Source: Tetranychus cinnabarinus (Eukaryota > Arthropoda > Arachnida > Trombidiformes > Tetranychidae). Taken from it: a DNA stretch of 64,000 nt. The notes beneath the pieces are model-generated. The model ran no database searches. It was not told where the DNA came from and saw nothing but the letters and a program-made list of their open reading frames with translations. The stretch's first letter is position 1, and every line of letters begins with the position of its first letter. Made by a program: the position numbers and the translations under genes. The stretch lies in the NCBI GenBank assembly GCA_022266195.1, contig WHVY01000001.1, positions 9,796,001 to 9,860,000 on the forward strand, read 5' to 3'. This document shows, piece after piece, positions 47,242-58,115 of this stretch.

Positions 47242-50200
47242 ATGTTCCAAATTGCAATATTTGCCAGTTTAATTTTTATAGTGCAAGGTAAATATTCATT
47301 CTGCATGTTTTGGTCATTGAGGTTACATATGATTTTTTTGAAATATTTTCACTAATAATTTTATTCGTTTTCTATCCTTTCTTTTAATAGGAGCCTCCAG
47401 TCCTAAGATCAAACCATTCAGCTTTCCGAAAAGTACAGTTGCTGGTGAAACTGTCTCAGTTACATGTGTATTATCTACAATTACTGCTCAAACAGATTTT
47501 AAATGGCTCAAAGATGGCGTTGATTTGGCCATTATTTCACAACGAGATCGAAGGTATCAATTATTACCCGCTAAAGGTGCTTCTGTTTTGTTGATTAATT
47601 CAGTTGTTTTGGAGGATTATGGAAATTATACCTGCATTGTTAATACACCTTTTGGTTCAGATAAATATTCAGCGCCGTTAATTATCTACACTCCTCCTAA
47701 ATGGATTCTTGAGCTGTTTGATTTATCCATGAAACAAGGAGAAGTGAAAATACTCGATTGCATGGCTACAGGAAATCCAATGCCAACAATTACTTGGTTA
47801 ATCAGTGATACAACACAAGGTAAGTTTTAGTATCTGTAGTATCGAATTTCATAATTTTCCAACTAATGTTATTTTGTTTTGTGAAAATTATTTCCAGATG
47901 AGAAAAGTTTTGCACATATTAATAGTAATTCAATGATCAAAGGGATGACAAGCTTAGCCAATGGGTCTTTACTGATTGACAGTGAAAAATTGAATTTCAA
48001 AGACAAATTCGCATACCTGCAATGTGTGGCTGACAACAAAATTGGTGAACCACTAAAGAAGATCATCAAGCTCAATTTAATAGGTAATTGTTAAACGGAA
48101 TCTCGGAATTGCCTTGTGGATATGGAATCTATTTTGAAGATGATTATGTCATTATTTAAAATCGATTTATAAAAAGATTTTCCTTGTCTAAATTTTAGCT
48201 TTTTTGATTTTATTGATTTTTTCCCTTTAAGTTTGATCTTTTGGTTATTTTATGATTTGGGTTTGCTTTATTATGTCTTTGGTTACATTTCCCTCCTTGT
48301 GAGTATTGATTTAAGTTACAGTACATTCAAAATAAGAATACTTTTTTGATAAAAAATAAATCGGGTTAGATAAGGAAAACCAATGGAAAAGGGGAAAAAT
48401 GAGAGCGAAAGTTAAATTTTATTTATTTTATTTTCAAAAACACTTAAAGCAATGAAATTACCATGTGCATTTATCTATCATTTTACCCCTTAACCCTTTA
48501 TCTTATCAAAAAAGTATTATTATTTTGAATGCATTATATTTATTAGCTTTATTAATAGCTTCGTACTTGAACAACACAATGACTCTTAAATCACTCATTT
48601 ACTGATCATCTTTTCATCAACAGTGCCTGCTCGTTTTATTGGAAATAATACTAAATTCTTTACTCAAGAAGTGTTGAAAGGAGCCAGTGCTAATCTTCAA
48701 TGTTATGCTGTTGGAGATCAACCATTACACGTACAATGGCATAGAGACAAACAAATAATTGATTTCAAATCAAATACCAAATATGATTATTATGAGACCA
48801 AAACGGACAAAGGGTTGAATTCTGAAATTTTAATCCGCACAACTTCACGCTCAGATGGAGCAGTTTATACTTGTGCCGCCAAAAATAATTACGGTTCCGA
48901 TGAGCAAAATATTAAACTTTTAATCCAAGAAGCTCCAGAGGCGCCTTCCAATTTACGAGTCGCTGAATCATGGTCTCGAAGTGCAACCGTTATGTGGTCT
49001 CAACCATACACAGGAAACAGTCCCCTTACCAATTATGTGCTTCTCTACTGGAATGGTGAAAAAGGTTCAGGAATAAATAATAGATTGAATGAAATTTTAT
49101 TAGACCCTGGCAAGACTTCGTATACGCTCAAAGAATTAAGCCCAGGAACCGTTTATTATGTTTCTGTAATGGCCGTTAATGCCATCGGCTCTGGCCAGCC
49201 ATCATCTTCACATAAATTTACTACTAGCGAAGAAAGTAAGATTTTTTCTTAAATTATACGCCGATGTTTTAATTGATAACATGTAATAATCTAAATTCTA
49301 ACTATGATAATATTATTTCAGCTCCTGGTGCTGCTCCTGTTGATGTTGAAGCTAAAGCTTCGGGATCAAGCATAGTCAAAATTTCATGGAAGGTAATTTT
49401 TTATCAACTTAATTTCCAGTGAAAGAAAATAATAACGTAATTTTTTTTCATCCTTTCATTTATACAGAGTCCACCTCGACAGTACTGGCATGGAAATTTG
49501 ACAGGCTATTATATCCATTATAAACCTTCTGGAAATTCTCAGGATTATATTAAAACTGTTTCAGCCAATTTACAAAATGATTTGATAAAGGGATATCAGT
49601 TCAGTTTAACTGGACTTTTACGATCAACATATTATACTATTTCAGTTAAAGCATTTAATACTGTGGGCCAAGGACCTTCTTCACAAGAATTGACTGTTCA
49701 AACATTGGAAGGAGATGCTCCTAACCAGCCAAGGGTGAAAGATTATAATTTATACTCAAATACCGTCAAAATAACATGGTATCCAGTCATCGATGAAATC
49801 ACAATGTATACTATTTATCTGAAAAGAAAGAATAACGATTTTTACGACAACGTTATTCCTCTTGGACATTTTCGCACAATTTATACACTTCACGGTCTTG
49901 AAAAAGATGTTGACTACTCTATACAAATTTCTGCAACTAATGGGTTCGGTGAAAGTGAACTGAGTAAACCATTGGAGGTGAAAATTTCCACTAGTCCATT
50001 CGGTAAGGATAATAAAATCAATGATAATTTATCAAATCTGTATTGCAATGTTTTTAATTGGCCGTTTTATTCCCTATCAACTCAGATATCTCGTTTCTTC
50101 TGACTGAGAGCAATTTAATCTTGTTGGTCGTTTTCACCACTTGTTTATTAGTTGTTTTAATTGCAATCATAGCCTCCGTTATTTATGTAAAGAAGTTTAA

Positions 50201-50541
50201 GAAAACGCAACAAGAAGGTAAGCATTATTCAAGACCTTATTCCTTTTATTCTAATGATTCTTAATGATTGTTATTTTTTATCGATTTTAGCTATTAGAAG
50301 ACTTTCCAGTTTATCAACCTTGTCAAAAAGCACACCTAAATACAGTGATAAATGTGGAACAACTCGTTCGACAGCAACTTATGCCACAATTGGTCCACCA
50401 ACTGGACATGTTACCATTAGATCGGCAGGATCCAACTCACAATCATCATCAGGAGGATATGGTCGAAATATGTCAGACTTGGATGATACACGAAACTATA
50501 GGAACACTTTGCTAGACGTGAAATTAATTAACGATGATTGA
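47242..50541 (+). CDS. sDscam-like immunoglobulin/fibronectin receptor
   Basis: Single-pass cell-adhesion receptor with the architecture of chelicerate shortened Dscams. Eight exons, 47242-47287, 47391-47819, 47898-48083, 48624-49235, 49322-49392, 49468-50002, 50086-50217 and 50291-50541, join in frame to 753 residues. ATG 47242 gives the cleanest signal peptide (MFQIAIFASLIFIVQG); an in-frame ATG 51 bases upstream is also possible. Order: signal; Ig1 about 17-105 (DYGNYTC); Ig2 about 106-220; Ig3 about 221-316 (DGAVYTCAAKNNYG); FN1 317-424; FN2 425-531; FN3 532-626; TM about 637-661; Ser/Thr-rich tail with a YATIG tyrosine. Known sDscams are homophilic and use tandem alternative first cassettes with their own promoters. 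Only one intact cassette is seen here. Other Dscam-related or neural Ig receptors are possible, but the 3+3 count fits sDscam best. Confidence 0.85.
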
Positions 50542-50756
50542 TCTATTAATCACTGGACTACAATAACTTGAATATAAATCAAGAATCAAATAATTCAAAA
50601 AAACATTGAAGAATTGATGAACAATATGGTGTCTTTTGGGTTCAACATCTCCAATGCTGAAAGTGACAAGCTTGGTGATTAAAAACTGGTGATATGATTT
50701 GTTGTGTCCATTAAACTTCCCAATCATCTGAATTTGATTTATCTGATTATATTTAT

Positions 50757-50762
50757 TAATAA
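50757..50762 (+). promoter_or_regulatory. Poly(A) signal of the sDscam-like gene
   Basis: AATAAA about 215 bases after the stop codon and before the relic promoter copy. Confidence 0.5.
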
Positions 50763-50879
50763 AGAAGCATATATCAGGGAAGAACAGGAACAGCAAGTGA
50801 TGTAAAAACGAAACTTAAGTAGACGAAGGAATTCATCTTTTCTTCAAATTAATTTATTAAGATTAAGCAATTCTCTTTT

Positions 50880-51371
50880 TCATCCTCCTTTCGTCAAATC
50901 ACTGTATATTCACTCTTCCCTGCACCCATTTCCATCTTTCATCCATCAACTCTTCCAAGTCAATTCTTCACAAAACATTCATAACTCTTCCTCAATCCAA
51001 GACTCTCAATACAACTCAAGCAGTTTTGCTCATCATTTTTTCAATTGATTTGTATCTTTTATTGTTTCACTTTACATTTATTTTTAAATATGTTTAATGT
51101 TTACAAAACTTCATGTTTTCTTTAATTTATATCAATTCAGAATAAGATTTGGTTATTCTGTCACTCAAAGTTAAACCATTGATTCACGGATAATGCTCCC
51201 TGAAAGTGTTGTTTTGGTAAACATTGTCGAGTTGATTGTTCAATTTTTGGACTAACATAATTGTATAACCTTTCAGTCATGTTATTTGTTGATATGAAAA
51301 TTAAAGAGGATCATAAGTTGGTCAAAATAATGTTCACATTACAATACAACCAGTTTAATCATGACTCAAGA
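50880..51371 (+). pseudogene. Relic second copy of sDscam promoter and first exon
   Basis: Aligns in the same orientation with 46755-47280, over the pyrimidine-rich part, the AT-rich part and the start of exon 1. Both in-frame ATGs of the intact copy are present here (CAGTCATGTTA... and AAAATAATGTTC). After the second one the signal-peptide frame is lost: it reads MFTLQYNQFNHDS then a stop instead of a hydrophobic core. No Ig exon follows before the next gene. It is the head of a decayed tandem duplicate. Confidence 0.75.
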
Positions 51372-52037
51372 TAAACATTTTTGGTGTTTTAAATGCATGG
51401 TCATAAGTAATTCAATGCTTGACTCAAAATTCAACACCAGTTTCCCCAGATATCGTTCAGAATAATTAGTTGAGCACAAAAGATGATTAGCAAAATGGTT
51501 AGAGAAAATAGTGAAATCAGAAAATGGACATTCAGCTATCGACTTTGATGATGTATTAATAGATGAATATGCTGATACATAATCAAATTAATTGACTATT
51601 GATCTACTCGATCAACTTTATATAACACATCAAATAAGGATAATTAAAATTAATTTTTTGCTTTTTTGGATTTCATAGAAATTTACTTTTCTCTGATTTT
51701 TTGCTGTTTGAGTTGGAGTCTGTTTCAATTTCTGGTAAAATTATCATTACATTACAATAAATGAGATTATCATTGATTTAAATTCCTTATTAATTCAAGC
51801 TGCTTGACTTAGAATAAATAATCCAATTTTATTCAACCAAGAGATTATTTTGAATCAATTATAATTTTTTGATGATCTTAATTTGGTTCGGTTCGAGAAA
51901 AAAAAGATAATTCGATAATAATGTGATACAATAACAAATAAAAGCGCAAAAAACAATTTCTCCATTATTCTGGATGAAAGTTAATGGAGACTGATAATAC
52001 AATTTGGAAGAACGTTAAACATTGAATAATAATTTAG
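51372..52037. other. Intergenic
   Basis: About 670 AT-rich bases between the relic sDscam head and the stop of the Ser-rich gene on the minus strand. No Ig or FNIII exon of a duplicated receptor could be found here. Confidence 0.5.
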
Positions 52038-53492
52038 TTAATTGGATTCCTCTTGGTCAAGGTTTTGTAACCAATTGAAGATCATCATGTTCCTTTCATA
52101 TTTGGTCAATGGTTTACCCTTTTGTAACTCAATATCACGAACTGACAGCGAAAATAGATCATTTTGTAGTTGAATTAAGTCCAATGAAGTTGAAGTCAGT
52201 CTTTCTTGAAATTTGGAAGCTGATGAAGTGTCACCATGTTTACTGTTGTTATTAAGATCATTGTCATTGGAGTTATCTGTGCTAGTTTTGACAGGATCAA
52301 TTTCATTTTTATCAGCATGACCAGTGCCTGGATTGGTTTGAGCGAAAGTTGATCTTGATATTATTGATGATAAATCTTGTTTGGTAAAACTGTTTGATGG
52401 AGATAAATTAAAAGTATTAGCTAATGCTGGAGGAATATTGGAAATTGTTTCCTTTGTCTCATTTGGTTCGAGTTGCGTGATCACAGATGATGAGTCTACA
52501 TCTATTGATTTGTTAATACTAGTTAAAGATGGTCCCTCGTAGCCCTCTTCTGCTTGGACTTTAATCAGTTTATTGACCAAATCACCTTTAATCAAGTTAC
52601 CCAAATCCAGGTGGCTTCGAGAAAGTCGCTCAAGAGTCCGATAAGTTGATAATAAACGTTGACGGATATACATTTGTCGCACTTTTTTGTTCATACTGTA
52701 AACAATATCCAATGGATTAAGGGTTGGAGACAATGTACCAGAAACTGAATGAGCCTGAGATGGCGAAGGTAACTGACTAACAGAAGAGATACTTCGATCA
52801 CCAACCATAGCCCAGGTTGAACAAGAACGGGATGTTGCATCAAGGGATCGTATATTGGGCAGATTGAGTCTTGGATTCCAAACACAGCCACCGAAAAGAG
52901 CTATCTCGGACAAGGAACTTTTCAATCCATGAGAATCAAAACCAAACCCATCGGTAGGAAAGTTAAGACCATCGAATTGGCCAGAAGTCATGGTTATATC
53001 CGAAGTTGAAAAACTTTTGATTCGGCCTAAAACAGCTGATGAAAGGGCACCACAGTTTAAGATGAGTTCACTTTGCTCTTCAAACAAAGTATCGGTTGGA
53101 GATAGAGAGAATCTTTGTCCAGATTGCATCGAGAAACGACGAAAACCACCATATCTTTCACATGGGACTGAGAGTAATAAACCAGCAGAAGGTGTACGAC
53201 AACTACGAATTAATTTGGATCCTTTTAATAGGGATAAATTTGCATTGGATAAACCGAGATCAGGAGATGAGCGAAGGTTCTCATTACTCAAAGTTAGGCT
53301 ACATTCGGAGTTAAAAGATGAAGAGCAGGTAATGAGAGTTGCACTTTTAGATGAAGATAACATACCAGATGATCCTTCGGCAGGTAAATTAGTAGTAGTA
53401 TTGGTCAGTTGATGGTCTTCTGGTGAACCAGTTGAAACTGCCGATCCATAACAAGAAGTTGATGACGGTTCAATTGAGTTAACCGAATCCAT
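52038..53492 (-). CDS. Unrecognised Ser-rich intracellular protein
   Basis: A single long open frame of 484 residues on the minus strand; ATG 53492 begins MDSVNSIEPSSTS. There is no signal peptide or membrane segment. Most of it is Ser/Thr/Asn-rich and probably disordered, with potential phosphosites (RIKSFSTSD, RRFSMQSG). Two stretches look structured and constrained: a basic amphipathic helix around residues 266-290 (NKKVRQMYIRQRLLSTYRTL) and the C-terminus around 458-480 (KPLTKYERNMMIFNWLQNLD). I do not recognise the family. Upstream untranslated exons are likely because the nearest sequence lacks a promoter signature. The opposite-strand frame of 140 codons inside it is a shadow. That it is a real gene is fairly sure; function unknown. 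Confidence 0.75.
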   Translation of the reverse strand: MDSVNSIEPSSTSCYGSAVSTGSPEDHQLTNTTTNLPAEGSSGMLSSSKSATLITCSSSFNSECSLTLSNENLRSSPDLGLSNANLSLLKGSKLIRSCRTPSAGLLLSVPCERYGGFRRFSMQSGQRFSLSPTDTLFEEQSELILNCGALSSAVLGRIKSFSTSDITMTSGQFDGLNFPTDGFGFDSHGLKSSLSEIALFGGCVWNPRLNLPNIRSLDATSRSCSTWAMVGDRSISSVSQLPSPSQAHSVSGTLSPTLNPLDIVYSMNKKVRQMYIRQRLLSTYRTLERLSRSHLDLGNLIKGDLVNKLIKVQAEEGYEGPSLTSINKSIDVDSSSVITQLEPNETKETISNIPPALANTFNLSPSNSFTKQDLSSIISRSTFAQTNPGTGHADKNEIDPVKTSTDNSNDNDLNNNSKHGDTSSASKFQERLTSTSLDLIQLQNDLFSLSVRDIELQKGKPLTKYERNMMIFNWLQNLDQEESN

Positions 53493-56004
53493 TGGAGATC
53501 ACTTATTAATCACAAAATTTTGATAGTAGAATAAATTGACTTAATTTACAAGTTACTCTTTAAGATATAATTTTTCCTTTGAAGCTTCGTTTTTTTTGGT
53601 CAAGGTTTAGCTCTCATATTACAGTTACAATTCAACACCAATTTAAAGATTTGTTAACTCTTCAAGAACTGGTATCACATTTTGTTGACAATATCAATAA
53701 TAAACGCTTTCTCCTTCTTCTCCTTCCCATGCGAGGGACACTCAATTAAATTACGTGTTGATATATCCAAACCGGAATGAACAATGAGAAAGAATTGACT
53801 TCAATTAGAAAAATATATTAAACGTGGATCAATTTTTGGTGTCAAATTTTAAATTGATTGTTGAAACAGATTAATCACAAACACAAAGCGAAACCGTCTG
53901 ATGAAATTGATACCGAAAAAGCATTGGAGTTGATTGAGTAAACAACAAACTTGAAAGGAAAAAGAAAGAAAAGAATATATTAAAATATTTGAAATAATTG
54001 ATTGTCATAGACAATACAGATGAATTAGGCGAGTACACAAAGGATACACTTGTTGACAATAAATTAAAATTAGACTATAGATTGTTTATAACATGAATTC
54101 AACAGAAAAACCTGAAACAGTGAAACCAGGAGAGAAGCTCAACAGTGAAAAGAGACATAGAAAAAAATAATGCATAAATGGCACAAAAACACAGATACAA
54201 TAAGAAATTTTGATCTTGTCAATAGTTAATTCAATAATTCTTACTTGGCCTAATAATAGAAGAAGATAAAGATGATGAAAAGGAAGAGGAAGATGGTGGC
54301 GATGATAGAGTAGGAGACATGACAGGGAGAAAGAAATAGGAAGACAACCAGAGAAAGAAAGGGAGAACCCAGGGAATAATCTTACTCTAAAAGGCAAAAA
54401 AAGCTGAAGTAATATAAAGAGGTAAAAGGTTGAACAATGTTTAGATTATCAGCTGGGATTATTTCAAGATGATGATCGTAAAAGACTTACCGTTTATGAA
54501 GAATCAATTATCACTATGGTTTTGATCATAAAGATGAGGATTTATAATCAGTCGAGTAGCAATTGTCAAACATGTTGAAGGAAGGGATAAAAGTGAGATA
54601 ATCAAAATACATTTAACCTGGAAATTGGGTGGCAAGAAAAGGGCAAATTAAGGTATAAAAATTAGTGGCCATGAGATATTTTATATCCAGTAAATTGGAA
54701 TGTAATAGTTATATATTTGATGAAAAAGGGGTAAAATTAATTAATACAAATTTGAGGAAACAATAGAAGGCGAAAAATAAAAATAAAAAATGTTAACTAA
54801 AGGCTAAGGATATCAATGTCAAGAAATGTACAGTCAATTGAAGAGGAGAAGACGCGATTACCTTAGGAGGGATTCAAAAGAGCAGAGAAAGGATAAAAAA
54901 AAGGATGATTTAGACGATGGTAATAATGATGATGATGATGATAAAGATGATGATGAAAAATAAATGGTATAAAAAAAGGAAAGATGAAACCCAATTCAGT
55001 GAAGACAAACAAGAAGCAATGCGCAAAGAACGAGTCAAAAATGAAATAAATTGAGGTTACCTGCGTGCTCAGGTTAATTCTCAATTTTATATTGATCTAT
55101 TGATCATCCTTTTTTGTGATCAAACAATATTTAATTGCGTGTTTACTTAATTCAAGAGTGAATTGAATATTTGCAACATATGATTCACTTAAGATTTAAA
55201 AATGAGTAACAAATGTATCAATTTTTATCAGATTCATTTGGCTTTTATAAAGCTAAAGGTTTATTTGTAAACACTAAACGTTTGTACAATAAATTGTTTT
55301 GTATTAGTTCAATATTATTTCATACAAAACTAGGTTATTTAGGATGATTCAACCATGAATTAGGTATGATTTACCTTTCATTATCAATAAATAAACATAA
55401 TAATACCATTGGAAAAATAGACTCGCAAGGCTTAGGCAAGTAATAAAGCAAACATTGAAAGTTTACTGAATATATACAGTTGTAAATGGTTAGGTAAATA
55501 TAACTATTATTGTGAAATAAATGATTCTAATTTAGTTAATTAGTGTTGCCATCTAATGCAATGATAAATAAAGGCACAATTTTGATGCAATGGTTGAAAA
55601 TTGTGAACTTTATCAAAGTTGGCTACAAAAATTGTTGGCAACAATAAGTGAATGAAATGCGTTGAAAAAGAGCAACTCTTGAATCAAAAGCTGGAACCGT
55701 TGAAATTTCCATTCCATTGCTGTTTCAATATTTCTTACCCAGAATTTGTTGTATCATGTTTTTTCCTTGTCTCACTTTCACTTCTTAAATAACCTTGTAT
55801 CAATGGTAAAAGAAGCTACCAAATATTTGTGGTTCCTTTACATTCAATTGTACTTGAGATAAAAAATTAGTCAAATGCAAAACATTTGTTTCCACTTTTA
55901 CCTTTCATTGCAAGTGATCAGCTTTTTTTTCCTACATTTGTGAGTCTTGGTTCAGTTTGATTTGTTAAATTGTTTCTTCTGTCCAAACTGGTCAAGAGTT
56001 GAAA
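53493..56004. other. Intergenic between divergent genes
   Basis: About 2.5 kb between the starts of the Ser-rich gene (-) and the TRIC gene (+). It contains GAT-type triplet runs (54890-54960) that produce spurious open frames on the minus strand. Both promoters should be here; none can be pinpointed. Confidence 0.45.
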
Positions 56005-57043
56005 ATGGATTCAGAGCAGTTTCTCGAGATTGCTAATCAAGTGGCAAAGTTGAAAATGTTTCCCTACTTTGAGATAGCTCATGCTGTTATTAGCTGTCTT
56101 TACATACGAGATGATCTTGGTCCAAGTGGTCATACCTTTTCAAGGAAACATCCATTTGCCTGTTGGATCTCATCGATGGTCAACATCTTTGCCAGTCCAA
56201 TTTTGGCCAATTTTTTACTTGGCGAACCCATTTTGAGTGCTTTCAAGAGTTCAAATCAAGTCATGTTAGCCACAATTGTTTGGTATCTCATATTTTATTC
56301 ACCATTTGATTGCATTTACAAAGTTACCAAATTTATGCCTTGTAAAGTTATTCTCGCTTCAATGAAAGAGATTGTTAGATGTAAAAAGATTCATGATGGA
56401 GTTTCTCATGCTTCCAAGATTTATCCAGATGGATATCTTATAATGACTATTGTCGGAACAGCTAAAGGTTAGTTGATAACTTGAATGACTCTGATTTACA
56501 ATTTTACCTTCTCTTTTCAGGCAATGGTGCAAGTTTTATCAAAGTGTTGGAACGCTTAATAAGAGGAGTTTGGACACCAAATGCTATGGAAATGATTACA
56601 CCAACTTTGTAAGTTTAACTCTAAAGGCTTTGATAATCTAATTTGTTTAATCTTATTTTTATTTCTGTAAATCAACAGTCCGACAAAAGCTTCAATTGTT
56701 GCTTCCATCATCTTTATTATTGACAAGAAAACGGATTGGATTTCAATTCCTCATGCTCTTATTTACTTTGGAGTTGTTATCTTTTTCGTCTATTTCAAAT
56801 TATCATCCATGCTATTGGGTATTCATGATCCTTTCATCCCATTTGAAAACCTGTTTAGCTTCATCTTCTTGGGGGGTGTTTGGGATACTTTTACTCGTTT
56901 ATTAACAAATGGTAAGTAAATTTGATTTAGTTAAACATTCGTTTCTAATCTTGTTCACTTGTTTTCAATTAATTTCAGGTAAAAAAGGAGAAGAGCCCAA
57001 GATTGAGATTCCTAGACGAGAAGAAATGAAGAAAAAGGAGTGA
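56005..57043 (+). CDS. Trimeric intracellular cation (TRIC) channel
   Basis: Potassium-permeable channel of the ER/SR membrane that supplies counter-ions during calcium release. Four coding exons, 56005-56467, 56521-56608, 56679-56911 and 56979-57043, join in frame to 282 residues, close to the family norm of 290-300. ATG 56005 (MDSEQFLEIANQVAKLKMFP) is used. Hallmarks in order: FEIAHAVISCLYIR, LLGEPIL, the pore-helix region IVWYLIFYSPFDCIYK, the basic KEIVRCKK (PIP2-binding KEV.R in TRIC structures), SHASKIYPDGYLIM, RGVWTP, FPTKAS and a final TM helix (FIFLGGVWDTF). The C-terminus ends in a lysine-rich MKKKE, compatible with ER retention. Most arthropods carry a single TRIC-B-like gene, so no A/B subtype is assigned. 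Confidence 0.93.
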
Positions 57044-58115
57044 TTTGGAAGGAAAAGTAAACAGGATAAATCTGATACTCTTTCAAGTACTTCTTGGTGT
57101 AAATATTACATTAAACAATATTATAAAAAACTGATTTCATGTTTTCATATTTCACTCACTAAAGAATCTATTAGACGAATAATATCAACTGAAAAATATC
57201 ATTTGAAAAATGAAGGGACATTCTGTTTCAGTGATACATTAATATTTAATTTTTATTGAAATATTATTATTTGATTGCTGAATATCACTCTATTGAATGG
57301 AGAAAGGTTGAAACCCAATTTAACGTGTTGATCGCGATCAGAATCCTTAGCTAATTAAAGCAATGTTATTTAAGTACAGTTTTCCCTCGAAGCCAGAAAA
57401 TAATTCATGAGGCTTTTACAAAAATACATTTAGATGATGATATTAATATTATAAGTCTGTTTGATCGATTTGGCTCGATTAATTGATTAAATAAGTATAT
57501 TTATCACAAACACGCACAGTAATGTCATGATAATATTGTTACTATGAAAGTTCATGGAATGAAATAAATAAGAAAAAACTTGAACATATAAAGTGTTTTT
57601 ATTGTATTTATTATTATTAAAGGTTGTTTCTTTTTTTCATTTCTGAAGATCAAGGATGGAGAAATAAATTGTAATCAAACTTCAACCGGCATCATTTACA
57701 GTATTTTTACTTGAAACTAGTTGTAATTAAAAATTATTAACCCTACCAAGATTTGATTCGGTTGATTAATTACATACATTGGATGAACAATAGCTGCAAT
57801 TAATGTATTTATGTTATTAATTTTATTGAGTGTCATAGGAAACGTAAACGCAAGTGCCTAAATGTTCGCGCAATCATAAGATCACCTAAAAGGAGAAGAA
57901 GATTCACAATCTAATCTAATCTAATACTATTGTTTAAATTATCTAGAGTCAAGAGCCTAAACGTGATATAGCTATAATAATTCTAATAGCAATTAGTTGA
58001 ACACGAAAAATGACTTGGTAAAGAAAATAAACCAAAAAATGAATTCAATTGTTAAATAGAAGAATTCAATTTTATTTATCAATTTCAATCATTGATCTCC
58101 ATTTTGGTTTGGTCT
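57044..58115. other. Intergenic between convergent genes
   Basis: About 1.07 kb of 3' flank shared by TRIC (+) and the SRRM1-like gene (-). TTTATT at 58071-58076 could be the minus-strand poly(A) signal of SRRM1. Copy B of the diverged repeat (57782-57985) lies here. Confidence 0.5.
57782..57985 (+). repeat. Diverged interspersed repeat, copy B
   Basis: Partner of 39484-39665 in the same orientation. Contains GAACAATAGCTG, TTTTATTGAGTGTCAT, GCGCAATCA, GATCACCT and CAATCTAATCTAATCTAAT. Family unknown; no ends identified. Confidence 0.6.

Noticed and set aside
52990..53412. 140-codon open frame on the + strand
   Set aside because: It is antisense to the Ser-rich gene and has no features of its own.
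54890..54960. GAT/GAA triplet runs as a possible CRISPR or tandem gene array
   Set aside because: They are simple microsatellites; there are no spaced repeats and this is nuclear animal DNA.
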